NCBI RefSeq assembly: GCF_020524485.1
Contig: NZ_JAIVLF010000007.1
Location: 1-64,000, forward strand
Length of the DNA: 64,000 bases
DNA from: Novosphingobium profundi
GTDB lineage: Bacteria > Pseudomonadota > Alphaproteobacteria > Sphingomonadales > Sphingomonadaceae
Reading direction: 5' to 3'
Shown here piece after piece: positions 15,867 to 24,671 of this stretch (positions are counted from its first letter, which is position 1; every line of letters begins with the position of its first letter). The notes beneath the pieces are model-generated. The model ran no database searches. It was not told the DNA's origin and worked only from the letters and a program-made list of their open reading frames with translations. The position numbers were made by a program, and so were the translations under genes.

Positions 15867-16520
15867 TCAGCGCGCCGGGTAGCGCAGGCGCCCCAAGAGG
15901 CGGGTCAGGCTGAAGCGCTCGTCGGGCGAACGGGTAAGCTGCGCCTTGACCTTCTCGAAGCGCAGGATGCCCTCGATCCGGCGCTCCAGAAAAGCGCGGG
16001 TTTCGGGCTTTTCCGGGTCCTTCTCGCGCGCGAAGACCTGCAGCGTCGCGGCATAGAGCGCGCCCAGCGTGGTGCGCTTGGTGTAGTGGTTGTAGTCGGT
16101 CGCGGTGTCACCCGCCACGCGCCACATGAGGTCCGCGCTGTACCAGCCCAGTTGCGCGGCGCGCGCGAGGTTTTGCGGCATTGCCATGATTGCCAGCGCG
16201 CGGGTGAGCGCTTCCTCGCGCCCGCTCGCAGCTTCGAGGCGGGCCATGACGAGACGGCGGATCTTCTCGCGCACGGGCACGCCCGCCAGCGAGTCGGCAG
16301 GAACCGCCGCGAACATTGCCGCGTCGATCGCCTCGATCCAGGCCTCGATCATCGCCATCTGCTTGCCGCCAAAGGCATAGGCGGCAAGTTCGGGATCGAC
16401 GCCGTGCTGGCGCGCGGCCTGCTCGACCGCCTGCGCGCTCCAGCCATCGAAGGCGGCGGCATCGGCAATCGCGGGCGCCAGGTTGCGGCGCAGGTCGGCG
16501 AGAGAGGTGGCTTCTTCCAT
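15867..16520 (-). CDS. COQ9-family ubiquinone biosynthesis protein
   Basis: The 217-residue helical protein matches the COQ9 family: a TetR-like N-terminal half and the conserved segment ADLMWRVAGDTATDYNHYTKR (family hallmark DxxWRxxGDxSxDxNxYTKR), followed by TLGALYAATLQVF. COQ9 binds isoprenoid lipids and presents quinone intermediates to COQ7 at the membrane. No membrane helix is present. It lies 11 bases after an exported ankyrin protein on the same strand and is ended by a strong hairpin. Only the lipid-binding role, not DNA binding, is expected. Confidence 0.92.
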   Translation of the reverse strand: MEEATSLADLRRNLAPAIADAAAFDGWSAQAVEQAARQHGVDPELAAYAFGGKQMAMIEAWIEAIDAAMFAAVPADSLAGVPVREKIRRLVMARLEAASGREEALTRALAIMAMPQNLARAAQLGWYSADLMWRVAGDTATDYNHYTKRTTLGALYAATLQVFAREKDPEKPETRAFLERRIEGILRFEKVKAQLTRSPDERFSLTRLLGRLRYPAR

Positions 16521-16531
16521 GCCCAGTTCCT

Positions 16532-17191
16532 TCAGAAAGTGGGGCCGTAAACGGGCTTGGAGTTCTTGCTGGCGCCTTCGGTCACGTTGTCGTCGATGAC
16601 CTTCACCAGATAGCTGTCCTTGCCATTCAGTTCGGCATAGTCACGCGCGCTGCGCCCCGAATTGTCGGTGCGCGAGGGATCGGCGCCGGCCTTGAGCAGC
16701 GCCTTCATCAGTTCGGTATCGCGGCGGTGGACGGCCGAGATCAGCGGGGTCTCACCGGCATCGTTCGAGTCGTTGGTGCGCGCGCCGTTCTCGATCAGAT
16801 AGATCGCGCCGTCGCGCCAGCCCAGGTTCACCGCCTGCTGCAGCGGCGTGCGGCCATGGTCATCGGCGAGGTTGGGCTCGGCGCCCTTCTGGACGAGGTA
16901 GCGCAGCCAGGTGATGTCGCGGCGCTGGACGACGATGTGGAGCGCGGTCTCCCCGCTCGTCACGTCCCTGGAATTGACGATGAGGGGCGTGCTCATGATC
17001 GCCTGCTCGACCTCTTCGCCTTCCTTCTTCTTCACCGATTCGAGGAACTTGTAGCCTTCGGAGAAACCGGTCTGCGCCGCAGCGCCGCTCGCCAGCGAGC
17101 CCGTTGCAAGGCCCGCTGCGGCCAGCGCCAGGGCCCCTTTCAGAAACAGCCGGCCAAGCGGCGTTCCGTTCCGGTTCGCGAGTTTCGACAC
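16532..17191 (-). CDS. Exported ankyrin-repeat protein
   Basis: The 219-residue product has an N-terminal signal peptide (hydrophobic LFLKGALALAAAGLATGSLA, cut near ASGAAAQ) and about four ankyrin repeats (SGETALHIVVQRRD, HGRTPLQQAVNLGW, AGETPLISAVHRRD, SGRSARDYAELNGK). Ankyrin repeats bind other proteins, so a periplasmic scaffold or inhibitor role is plausible. The GTG at 17191 follows GGAAGGA at eight bases and puts the signal peptide in place; a longer reading upstream lacks a good start. COQ9 follows at 11 bases. The partner protein is unknown. Confidence 0.85.
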   Translation of the reverse strand: MSKLANRNGTPLGRLFLKGALALAAAGLATGSLASGAAAQTGFSEGYKFLESVKKKEGEEVEQAIMSTPLIVNSRDVTSGETALHIVVQRRDITWLRYLVQKGAEPNLADDHGRTPLQQAVNLGWRDGAIYLIENGARTNDSNDAGETPLISAVHRRDTELMKALLKAGADPSRTDNSGRSARDYAELNGKDSYLVKVIDDNVTEGASKNSKPVYGPTF

Positions 17192-17272
17192 CTTTGATAT
17201 CCTTCCGTGAATTCTCAACAAGCTGGGCGCGCGCCCTCCATCCGCGCCTTGCAAGTCGCGGTCTAGCAGAGC

Positions 17273-17917
17273 ATGAACCGCTTCGCCATGACCCATCTTG
17301 CCTCCCGCACCGTCCGCCGCACGCTCCTTGCCGCAACGCTGGGCCTCAGCCTCGCTGTTGCGGGCTGTTCGGGCGGCAGCGACGCGCCCGAAATGCCCCC
17401 CATCGTCGGCACCGACATCACCGGCGCCGAGATCGGCGGGCCCTTCACGCTCGTCGACAAGGACGGCACGACCGTCACCTGGCAGGATTTTCGCGGTAAG
17501 TGGGCGATGCTCTACTTCGGCTACACCTTCTGTCCCGACGCCTGCCCGATCGACGTGCAGGAAATGATGATGGGCTACAACGCCTTCGCCAAGGCCCATC
17601 CCGAGGCCGCCGCCAAGGTCCAGCCCATCTTCATCACCATCGACCCGGCGCGCGACACGCCCGAGATCGTGGGCGAATGGACCGCCGCCTTCGGGGAGAA
17701 CCTCAAGGGCCTTACCGGCACGAAGGAGCAGGTCGATGCCGCCGCCAAGGCCTTCGCGGTCTACTACGGCAAGGGCGCGGAAACGCAGGGTGGCTATCTC
17801 ATGGACCATTCGCGCTTCGTCTACCTGATGAACCCGCAAGGCGAGCCCGTCGCCATGCTGCCTGTCGACAAGGGCCGCAAGGCCGTCTCCGGCGACCTGG
17901 AGGCCCTCGTCCAGTGA
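17273..17917 (+). CDS. SCO1/SenC-family copper chaperone lipoprotein
   Basis: The 214-residue protein has a lipoprotein signal with the lipidated Cys at residue 32 (VAGC) and a thioredoxin-like SCO domain. The copper-binding CPDAC pair is at residues 87 and 91, and the partner His sits in LMDHSRFVYL. SCO proteins deliver copper to, or reduce, the CuA site of cytochrome oxidase at the outer face of the inner membrane. It is divergent from the ankyrin gene with an 81-base promoter region. Its stop overlaps the next gene's GTG start. Confidence 0.92.
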   Translation: MNRFAMTHLASRTVRRTLLAATLGLSLAVAGCSGGSDAPEMPPIVGTDITGAEIGGPFTLVDKDGTTVTWQDFRGKWAMLYFGYTFCPDACPIDVQEMMMGYNAFAKAHPEAAAKVQPIFITIDPARDTPEIVGEWTAAFGENLKGLTGTKEQVDAAAKAFAVYYGKGAETQGGYLMDHSRFVYLMNPQGEPVAMLPVDKGRKAVSGDLEALVQ

Positions 17918-18444
17918 GCGCCCGCCCGTTCTGGGAGCGCCCGCTCGCCAGCCTCGACAAGGCGCAGTGGGAAGCGCTGTGCGATGGCTGCGGCCAGTGC
18001 TGCCTGCACAAGGTAGAGGACGCCGACAGCGGCGAGATCTACCACACCAATGTCGCCTGCAAGCTGCTCGACACCAAGACCGCGCTGTGCAGCGACTACC
18101 CCCACCGCAAGCGCGCGGTGGCCGATTGCCTGACGCTGACCTTGCGCACAGCGGGCTCGCTTCCCTGGCTGCCGGAGACCTGCGCCTATCGCCTGCGCGC
18201 CGAGGACCAGCCCCTGCCCGAATGGCACTACCTAGTCTGCGGCGACCGCGAGGCGGTCCACCGCGCCGGGGTTTCGGTGGCAGGCCGCGTGGTCAGCGAG
18301 ATCGATGCAGGCCCCCTCGAACAGCACATCATCTGGCCCGAGGGGATGGAGCAGGAATTCGAGATCGAGGACGGCCAGAACCCCTGGGACATCGTCGAGG
18401 CCGAAACCGAAACCGGCACCGACGATGGGGAACGGGACGCCTGA
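17914..18444 (+). CDS. YcgN-type cysteine-cluster protein (UPF0260)
   Basis: The 176-residue protein begins FWERPLASLDKAQWEALCDGC, the hallmark of the YcgN/UPF0260 group, and continues with the CDGCGQCC cluster and further cysteines at CKLL, CSDYPHRK, DCLTL and CAY. This pattern suggests a bound metal, zinc or an iron-sulfur cluster; the function is unknown. The start is a GTG overlapping the SCO stop (GTGA), so it is coupled to the SCO gene. The metallopeptidase gene follows after five bases. A copper/iron link from the neighbour is inference only. Confidence 0.85.
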   Translation: MSARPFWERPLASLDKAQWEALCDGCGQCCLHKVEDADSGEIYHTNVACKLLDTKTALCSDYPHRKRAVADCLTLTLRTAGSLPWLPETCAYRLRAEDQPLPEWHYLVCGDREAVHRAGVSVAGRVVSEIDAGPLEQHIIWPEGMEQEFEIEDGQNPWDIVEAETETGTDDGERDA

Positions 18445-18449
18445 GGCCC

Positions 18450-19175
18450 ATGCTCGACTGGCTCAAGCGCGATCCCCGTGAGGAGCCGAGCGTCGCGCTG
18501 TGCGGGCGCGACGTCCCCATTATCCTTCGCCGCATGGAGCGCGCCCGGCGCATGACCATGCGCCTCGCTCCCGATGGCAGCGCGGTGCGCATCACCCTCC
18601 CCCCCTATGTGCGCGAGAGCGAGGCGGTGGCCTTCGCGCGTTCGCGCACGGCGTGGCTGGAAAAACAGCTGCGCGCGGTGCCCGAGGCGAGCGAACTGGC
18701 TGACGGGGCGCAGATCCTCTTTCGCGGCGCCGCGCGCGTACTCTCGCACGATCCTGCCGCCCCGCGCCGGGTGGTGCTGGGCGCCGAGACGCTGGAGGTC
18801 GGCGGCCCCACATCCTCGCTCCCCTCGCGCCTTGCGCGCTGGATGCAGGGCGAGGCGCAGCCTCTCCTGGAAGAGGACCTGGCCGAATACTGCGCGCGCG
18901 CAGGGCAGCCCACGCCTGCGCTGGCCCTTTCCAGCGCCAAGCGCCGCTGGGGCAGCTGCGCGGCGAACGGCGCGATCCGCATCAACTGGCGCCTTGTCAT
19001 GGCCCCCGATGCGGTGCGCCGCTCGGTCGTCGCGCACGAGGTCGCCCACCTTGTCCATTTCGACCATTCGCCCGCCTTCCACCACTGCCTCAAGACCATC
19101 TTCGAAGGCTCGGTCCACGAGGCGAACCGCTGGCTCAAGGCACATGGGCGCAGCCTCTATGTCCCCTTCGGCTAG
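18450..19175 (+). CDS. YgjP/DUF45-type M48-like metallopeptidase
   Basis: The 241-residue protein has the zinc-protease helix VVAHEVAHLVHFDHSPAFH (HExxH plus the downstream His), preceded by KRRWGSCAANGAIRINWRL, the standard YgjP/DUF45 signature. Members are soluble putative zinc peptidases (some are called WLM-like); substrates are unknown. There is no signal peptide. It starts five bases after the cysteine-cluster gene and is part of the same forward run. A short gap (32 bases) then separates it from the next gene. Confidence 0.87.
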   Translation: MLDWLKRDPREEPSVALCGRDVPIILRRMERARRMTMRLAPDGSAVRITLPPYVRESEAVAFARSRTAWLEKQLRAVPEASELADGAQILFRGAARVLSHDPAAPRRVVLGAETLEVGGPTSSLPSRLARWMQGEAQPLLEEDLAEYCARAGQPTPALALSSAKRRWGSCAANGAIRINWRLVMAPDAVRRSVVAHEVAHLVHFDHSPAFHHCLKTIFEGSVHEANRWLKAHGRSLYVPFG

Positions 19176-19207
19176 CGTTTGCCCGCAATAGGCTCTAAAT
19201 AGCCCCC

Positions 19208-19735
19208 ATGCTTTTCTCAAAACGCTCCGGATACTGGCAGGACGTCAAGCCCACCGGCATGCTCGCGGACTTCCGGTTCGTGTGGCAGCAGGCGGGCACC
19301 AACCGCTGGCGCATCGCCGCGATTTCGGCGGCCTGCACCTTTGCGATCTTCTACATGATGGCCGGCCAGGAGGGTTCTGCGCCCCATCCGCCTCCCAAGG
19401 TAACCTGGATCTCGACGCTGCCCGAAGGCCGCTCGGACGAGGAAATCCTCAAGGAAAACATCGCCAACCAGAAGGCCAAGGAAGAGCTCGCCTTCGAGCA
19501 GGCCAAGCGCGACAAGGAAGTGCGCGAGATCTACAAGACGCTGGGCCGCTGGTCGGGCATGGACGTCGACAAGATCGCGCGCGAGGCCGAAGCCGAAGAG
19601 GCCGCCGAAAAGGCCGCCAAGCTCAAGGAAATCGGCAAGCCGCGCCTGCCCGAAGGCGCGGTCGCGCCCAAGATGCCCGGCGAGACGGCGGGTGAACTCA
19701 CGGCCGAAACCGGCGACACCCCCACCCGGCCGTGA
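19208..19735 (+). CDS. Single-span membrane protein with charged coiled coil, unknown
   Basis: This 175-residue protein is not recognised as a named family. A basic N-terminus is followed by one hydrophobic segment (about residues 35-52, ending IFYMMAG) and a Pro-rich linker. From about residue 75 to 145 it is an Ala/Glu/Lys-rich, probably coiled-coil region (EAEAEEAAEKAAKLKE). It should sit in the inner membrane with the charged part outside. The PKVTWISTLPEGRSDEEI segment looks conserved and may define a small sphingomonad family. The stop overlaps the ribD start as GTGA, so it is translated together with ribD. Confidence 0.7.
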   Translation: MLFSKRSGYWQDVKPTGMLADFRFVWQQAGTNRWRIAAISAACTFAIFYMMAGQEGSAPHPPPKVTWISTLPEGRSDEEILKENIANQKAKEELAFEQAKRDKEVREIYKTLGRWSGMDVDKIAREAEAEEAAEKAAKLKEIGKPRLPEGAVAPKMPGETAGELTAETGDTPTRP

Positions 19736-20691
19736 ACGAGGATTCGCGCTGGCTTGCCGCGGCGGCTGCGCTTGCCGCGCGGGCCCGTCCGCTCAGCCGC
19801 CCCAACCCCGGCGTCGGCGCCCTCCTCGTCAAGGACGGGCGCGTCCTGGCGCGCGGGTGGACGCAAAGCGGCGGACGCCCGCACGCCGAGGCGATCGCGC
19901 TCGGCCTGGCCGGAGAGGCCGCGCGCGGCGCAACCCTCTACGTCACGCTGGAGCCCTGCGCGCACCAGTCGCCGCGCGGGCCCTCCTGCGCCGACCTGAT
20001 CTGCGCGGCGCAGCCTGCCCGCGTCGTCATCGGCTGCATGGACCCTGACCCGCGCACCAGTGGCGCCGGGCTTGCCCGCATCCGCGCCGCCGGGATCGCG
20101 GCGGAGTATCTGCACTCGCCTGCGTGCGAGGAGAGCCTTGCCGGCTATCTTCTCCAGCGCACGCAGGGGCGCCCGCAGGTTACGCTGAAGCTCGCGCTCT
20201 CGCTCGATGGCTGCATCGCCATGCAAAGCGGCGAAAGCCAGTGGATCACCGGGGCCGAGGCACGGGCCCACACCCACGCCCAGCGCGCCAGGAGCGACGC
20301 CATCCTCGTGGGTGGCGGCACGCTGCGCGCCGATGCCCCGCGCCTCGACGTGCGCCTCCCCGGTCTGGAAGAGCGCAGCCCCGAACGCTGGGTCCTGACA
20401 CGTGGCGCGGTACCGCAGGGATGGAACGCCCTGCCCTCCCCCGACGCGATCCGCGACATGGACGCCGTCCAGTACCTCTTCGTCGAGGGCGGCGCAGACG
20501 CGGCCGCGGCCTTCCTGAAAGCGGGGCTGGTCGACCGCCTGCTCATCTACCGTGCGCCCATCCTTGTCGGCGGACGGCCGGGCCTTGGCGACTACGGCCT
20601 CGCAGCTCTCAGCGAAGCGCATGGCCGATGGTCGCTGGTCGAACGCCGCGCCCTTGGCAGCGACACCCTCGAAGTCTACAGCGCGCGCTGA
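19732..20691 (+). CDS. ribD: Riboflavin biosynthesis deaminase/reductase RibD
   Basis: RibD catalyses the deamination and then reduction of the pyrimidine intermediate of riboflavin synthesis. The 319-residue protein has an N-terminal zinc deaminase with HAE at 51-53, PCAH at 75-78 and a Cys at 86. The C-terminal reductase carries TLKLALSLDGCIA, SDAILVGGGTLRADAP and FVEGGADAAAAFL. The start is a GTG that overlaps the upstream gene. It is somewhat shorter than E. coli RibD (367), mainly in the reductase part. ribE follows 28 bases downstream. Confidence 0.94.
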   Translation: MNEDSRWLAAAAALAARARPLSRPNPGVGALLVKDGRVLARGWTQSGGRPHAEAIALGLAGEAARGATLYVTLEPCAHQSPRGPSCADLICAAQPARVVIGCMDPDPRTSGAGLARIRAAGIAAEYLHSPACEESLAGYLLQRTQGRPQVTLKLALSLDGCIAMQSGESQWITGAEARAHTHAQRARSDAILVGGGTLRADAPRLDVRLPGLEERSPERWVLTRGAVPQGWNALPSPDAIRDMDAVQYLFVEGGADAAAAFLKAGLVDRLLIYRAPILVGGRPGLGDYGLAALSEAHGRWSLVERRALGSDTLEVYSAR

Positions 20692-20719
20692 GCACCAATC
20701 ACCAAGGGACCCTGCCCGC

Positions 20720-21337
20720 ATGTTCACCGGAATCGTCACCGCCATCGGCACCCTGCGCGAGGCGCGCCACGATGGCGACCTGCACGCGGTGATCGCCTGC
20801 CCCTTCGATCCCGCGACCATCGCCATCGGCGCCTCGATCGCCTGCTCGGGCGTGTGCCTGACGGTGGTGGACAAGGGCGGCACGGCAGGCGATGCCTGGT
20901 TCGCGGTCGACATCTCGGGGGAGACCATCGCGCGCACCGCGCCCGGGCACTGGGCGGAAGGCGCGCAGCTCAATCTCGAACCAGCGCTGAAGCTGGGCGA
21001 TGAGCTGGGCGGGCACATCGTCACCGGCCACGTCGACGGCGTCGGCTCGGTCGTCAGCATCACGCCTGTCGGCGATTCCAAGCAGTTCGTGATCGCGGCG
21101 AGCAAGGAGCTGGCCCCTTACCTCGCCCCCAAGGGCTCGATCACGCTCGACGGGGTATCGCTCACCGTCAACACCGTGGACGATCAGGCGGATGGCACCT
21201 GCCACTTCATGCTCAACATCATCCCGCACACCGCCGAGGTCACCACCATCGGCCAGCTTTCGTCGGGCGATGCGGTCAACCTCGAGATCGACGTGCTCGC
21301 CCGCTATCTCCAGCGCATGCAGTCGCTGCGCAGCTAA
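20720..21337 (+). CDS. ribE: Riboflavin synthase alpha chain
   Basis: The 205-residue protein starts MFTGIVTAIG, the invariant start of riboflavin synthase, and has two lumazine-binding repeats; the second begins near HIVTGHVDGVG. It converts two molecules of dimethylribityllumazine to riboflavin in the cytoplasm. The ATG at 20720 is fixed by the conserved N-terminus. It lies 28 bases after ribD, and no FMN riboswitch is visible upstream of the pair. The other rib genes are not in the window. Confidence 0.95.
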   Translation: MFTGIVTAIGTLREARHDGDLHAVIACPFDPATIAIGASIACSGVCLTVVDKGGTAGDAWFAVDISGETIARTAPGHWAEGAQLNLEPALKLGDELGGHIVTGHVDGVGSVVSITPVGDSKQFVIAASKELAPYLAPKGSITLDGVSLTVNTVDDQADGTCHFMLNIIPHTAEVTTIGQLSSGDAVNLEIDVLARYLQRMQSLRS

Positions 21338-21358
21338 GCCGCCGCCGGGCTCTCGCCT

Positions 21359-21958
21359 TCAGGGAAGGTAGGGCCCGATCACGTCCATCGCCTGGCGCAC
21401 CGTGCGCTCTTTTTCGCCCACGGGCGCAACGTAGTGGATTGCGGCCCGCGCGTCCGCCTCCCCGCTCCCCTTCGCGATCATCCAGGCCGCAAGATACTGC
21501 GAGGCCAGGCATCCGCCCGCCGTCGCGACATTGCCGTGGGCGATGAACGGCGCGTCGCGCACCTCGACACCAGTCTCCACCACCCAGGGCTTCGTCGTGA
21601 GGTCGGTGCAGGCGGGAAGATCGCCGATCAGCCCCAGCCGCGCGAGCAGCAGCGTGCCCGAACACTGGGCCCCGATCAGCTGGCGCGCGGGATCGAGTTG
21701 CAACTGTTCCAGGATCGCGGGATCCTGCGCGATTTCGCGGGTGTAGATACCACTCCCGATCAGCACCGCGTCCGCCTCGCGCGCGAAGGCGAGCGGCTGC
21801 TGGGCGCGCACGGTCACCCCGTTCATCGAGGTCACTTCCGCGCTCGGACAGGTGATCTGCGCCGACCAGCCCTTGGGCTTCATCCGGTTGAGCAGGGCCG
21901 AGGCGATGAACGAATCGAGTTCGTTGAAACCCTCGAAGGTCAGGATCGCGATGTTCAT
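21359..21958 (-). CDS. DJ-1/PfpI-family protein
   Basis: The 199-residue protein has the class I amidotransferase-like fold of the DJ-1/PfpI family: MNIAILTFEGFNELDSF at the start, ADAVLIGSG, and the nucleophile-elbow Cys in GAQCSGTLLLARLGL. Members range from protein deglycases and isonitrile hydratases to regulators, and activity cannot be assigned. A hydratase-like role is possible because ELDSF resembles the conserved Glu/Asp region. It is a single gene, convergent with ribE (21-base gap) and downstream of the aminotransferase and its terminator. Confidence 0.82.
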   Translation of the reverse strand: MNIAILTFEGFNELDSFIASALLNRMKPKGWSAQITCPSAEVTSMNGVTVRAQQPLAFAREADAVLIGSGIYTREIAQDPAILEQLQLDPARQLIGAQCSGTLLLARLGLIGDLPACTDLTTKPWVVETGVEVRDAPFIAHGNVATAGGCLASQYLAAWMIAKGSGEADARAAIHYVAPVGEKERTVRQAMDVIGPYLP

Positions 21959-22086
21959 GGGGTGTCCCCGAGGCCAGGCGCCGGCCGCACACCGGCACGC
22001 GGCTGCGATTTGATCCAGCGATCTGGGGAGGGGTGTCCCGCCAGGACAGCGGGATCACGTGCCACCTTGCCAAAGGCGCAAGGGGC

Positions 22087-22143
22087 GGCCTCGCACAGAG
22101 GCCAGAGCGTCAGCCGGCCCCCAGCGAGGACCGGCTGACGCTC
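22087..22143 (-). terminator. Tandem hairpins after the aminotransferase gene
   Basis: A perfect 13-bp stem (22105-22117 with 22131-22143) begins nine bases past the aminotransferase stop and is followed by a perfect 6-bp stem (22087-22092 with 22098-22103). No U-run follows, so termination may be inefficient or the structure may protect the 3' end. Confidence 0.6.
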
Positions 22144-22151
22144 AAGAGGCA

Positions 22152-23330
22152 TCAGGCGGTCACTTCCGCCACAGCGGCAATAAACTTGTCGATGTTGCCG
22201 GTGGTGAGACCCGCCACGTTGATACGGCCCGAACCGGCAAAGTAGATGCCGTGGCTCTTGCGCATTTCCTGCACCTGCTCGGGGGTGAAGGGAATGATCG
22301 AGAACAGGCCGTTCTGGATACCAATGGGCGAAAGATCGACGCCGCCGGTGACACCAGCCGCGGCCAGCTTGTCACGCACCCAGCGCATGCGCTCGCGCAT
22401 CTCATCGAGTTCGGCGAGCCACTGCGCGGTCAGCGCTTCGTCTTCGAGCACCAGACGCACCGCCGCACCGCCGTGATCTGGCGGCTGCGACCAGTTGGCA
22501 CGCGCGAGGCTGTGGCCGTTCGACATGATCTTGGTCAGGTCGGCCGGGTCCTTCGCCATGGCGTAGAGCGCGCCGACGCGGTCGCGGTAGAGACCGAAGT
22601 TCTTGTCGCACGAGTAGCAGATCAGCGCGTCGGGAACTGCTGCAAGGACGGTGCGAAGACCGTAGGCGTCCTCTTCCATGCCAAGGCCAAGGCCCTGGTA
22701 GGCAAGGTCAAGGATCGGCATGATCGGGCTGTTCGCCAGAAGACCCGCGATCTCGTCCCAGTTGGCGTGGGTATAGTCGATGCCGGTCGGGTTGTGGCAG
22801 CAGCCGTGCAGCAGCATGGCGTCACCCTCGGCGCCCGCCGCAATCGCGGCGCGCAGCGCGTCCATGTCCACCTTGCCGTCTTCACCGGCGTGGTTGAACT
22901 CGACGACCTCGAGGCCAAGGTCCTTGCAGATCTGCGCATGGTTGGGCCAGCTGGGCTTGCCCACGATGATGCGCTTGGCGCCCGCGCGCTGCACCATGGC
23001 AAGCGCGAGACGCAGCGAGCCGGTGCCGCCGGGCGTCTGCATGCCCTCGATACGGCCACCCATGTCCGGGTTTTCCTTGCCGAAGACGTAGGGCATCAGC
23101 GCGGCCACGAAGCCCATGTCACCCTCGGGGCCGAGGTAGGCCTTCGAGTCCTGGGTCTCGACGAGTTTCTTCTCGGCGGCCTTGATCGCGCCGAAGACCG
23201 GGGTTTCCCCGTCACCGGTGCGGTAGACACCCACGCCAAGATCGATCTTGTCGGCGCGCGGGTCGTCGTTGTGGAGCTTGATCAGCGCAAGGAGCGCGTC
23301 GGCGGGCTGTTGTTGAAGGTTGCTAAGCAT
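22152..23330 (-). CDS. Aspartate/aromatic amino acid aminotransferase (class I)
   Basis: The 392-residue PLP enzyme belongs to the Ib-type/TyrB-AspC branch: KIDLGVGVYRTGDGETPVF, LHGCCHNPTGID, and the PLP-binding Lys in YSCDKNFGLYRDR (about residue 242). It should exchange amino groups between aspartate or aromatic amino acids and 2-oxoglutarate. The sequence alone does not separate AspC from TyrB. The reading frame has an ATG at 23342 and another at 23330; the latter starts MLSNLQQQPADALL, the usual N-terminus. The gene stands alone with a strong 3' hairpin. Confidence 0.9.
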   Translation of the reverse strand: MLSNLQQQPADALLALIKLHNDDPRADKIDLGVGVYRTGDGETPVFGAIKAAEKKLVETQDSKAYLGPEGDMGFVAALMPYVFGKENPDMGGRIEGMQTPGGTGSLRLALAMVQRAGAKRIIVGKPSWPNHAQICKDLGLEVVEFNHAGEDGKVDMDALRAAIAAGAEGDAMLLHGCCHNPTGIDYTHANWDEIAGLLANSPIMPILDLAYQGLGLGMEEDAYGLRTVLAAVPDALICYSCDKNFGLYRDRVGALYAMAKDPADLTKIMSNGHSLARANWSQPPDHGGAAVRLVLEDEALTAQWLAELDEMRERMRWVRDKLAAAGVTGGVDLSPIGIQNGLFSIIPFTPEQVQEMRKSHGIYFAGSGRINVAGLTTGNIDKFIAAVAEVTA

Positions 23331-23423
23331 GGCGGGCGGCACTTACTCCGGACGCCGTTGGCGCGCAACAGCCTAATGCAACAATTGCGACACCAAGAAA
23401 CGCAAAGGTGCCCGAAAACGAAA

Positions 23424-23446
23424 CGCGCCCCCGGACAGGAGGCGCG
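23424..23446 (-). terminator. Probable terminator after eipA
   Basis: A 6-bp CGCGCC/GGCGCG stem (23424-23429 with 23441-23446, 11-base loop) is followed on the minus strand by TTTCGTTTT. It lies 34 bases past the eipA stop. Confidence 0.55.
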
Positions 23447-23480
23447 CTCGCATTTCAATCGTTGCGCGACGTGCGCGCGA

Positions 23481-24401
23481 TCAGAACGGCAGCCAGCGCT
23501 GTTTTTCGGAGAACTTCATGTAGCCGATGTTGGCACCAAGGCGCAGACCCGCACCCGCGCGCACGGGAATCAGGACGACATCGCCGCGTCGCAGGTACGA
23601 GACGTTGAAGCCGCCGATGAGGTAGGCCTGCCCCTCGCCCGCGCCGAAGCGCTTGTAGAGGTCCTCGGTGTCGTAGAGGTTGTAGACCAGCACGAAGGTG
23701 CTCGCCGCGTTGGCGCCTGCATCGAAGCCGATCGAGGGGCCCGTCCAGTAGACCGGACGCTGGCCCTCGACCTTGTGGTACAAGGTGCCCGAACCATAGC
23801 GCAGGCCAATCGCGAGCGCCGCTCCGCCCTCGCGCCCGACGATATAGCCGTTGGGTTCGCCCTGCTTCTTCAGGAGGTCCCGGATGACATCCGCAAGCCC
23901 CTGCGCGCCCTTGCCGAAGACACCTTCGGCCGCGCCGATCAGGTCATCCTCGTGGTAGGTCGTGCCGTTCTGCCCGGAACCCGTCGCGTTCCCGGCGAAA
24001 TCCTGCGTGTTCCAGTCCGACACGCTGCCCGGCGATGAGGCCGTGGGCGCGGGGACCGGCGAGGTCATCGGCGTGCCGAGGGGCGTACCGTTCCCGGCGC
24101 TGCCCGTGTCCTGGTCGCCCATGCCCTGATCTGACGAATACGTCCCGGGCGGGTAGTCGTTGTCGGTCGCGGGCAGTTCGCCCGGCCGCGGATAGGTCGG
24201 GGTGGCCGTCGCCGTTGAAGTGGGCGCAGGATAGCGGGTGGTCCCTCCCTGCAGGTCACCGTCGATGGCAGTGTCGGGATCGACCGTCTGGATCTGGGCC
24301 GAGGCGGTGCCCGCCGGGCCCAGCACAGCCATCGCCGTTGCCGCGACGAGAGCCACGAGGCTCTTTCCGATACCGGCCCGCTGTGTGGTTTGCTTGCGCA
24401 C
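23481..24401 (-). CDS. eipA: EipA-like envelope integrity protein (DUF1134)
   Basis: The 306-residue protein has a signal peptide (hydrophobic SLVALVAATAMAVLGPAGTA, cut near ASAQIQ), a long Pro/Ser/Thr/Gly-rich spacer to about residue 145, and a DUF1134 domain. That domain contains IVGREGGAALAIGLRYGSGTL and IGFDAGANAASTFVLVYNL. EipA is a periplasmic protein needed for envelope integrity in Brucella and Caulobacter relatives. The GTG at 24401 is selected because GGGAGGA precedes it and the signal peptide follows; the frame extends further upstream without a better start. The spacer is longer than I recall for Brucella EipA. Confidence 0.85.
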   Translation of the reverse strand: MRKQTTQRAGIGKSLVALVAATAMAVLGPAGTASAQIQTVDPDTAIDGDLQGGTTRYPAPTSTATATPTYPRPGELPATDNDYPPGTYSSDQGMGDQDTGSAGNGTPLGTPMTSPVPAPTASSPGSVSDWNTQDFAGNATGSGQNGTTYHEDDLIGAAEGVFGKGAQGLADVIRDLLKKQGEPNGYIVGREGGAALAIGLRYGSGTLYHKVEGQRPVYWTGPSIGFDAGANAASTFVLVYNLYDTEDLYKRFGAGEGQAYLIGGFNVSYLRRGDVVLIPVRAGAGLRLGANIGYMKFSEKQRWLPF

Positions 24402-24671
24402 GTGCTTGTTCCTCCCGGGCCTGGGGTGCCCTTTGCGCCAAATGTCGTTGCACCGCCTGCCCCCTGCACGCGGCGCCATGATTACACGCCCATAAAGAAT
24501 CGAGTGCGCCTGACCTCGCAATGAACGGGCGGCCAGACAACCTGCTTTTGCGGTCAGCCGAAATCCCCTGCCCCGCTATTTTCCCCAATTGCGCAAGGAA
24601 TTGAAAAAACCGCGCGATGGCCCCTTGCGGCCCCGGATGACCATGGCTATAGGCGCTCCCCTAGCCGCTGC

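Noticed and set aside
22059..24038. A 659-codon open frame on the plus strand
   Set aside because: It lies antisense to the aminotransferase and eipA genes, which both have clear family motifs and ribosome sites; the shadow has none.
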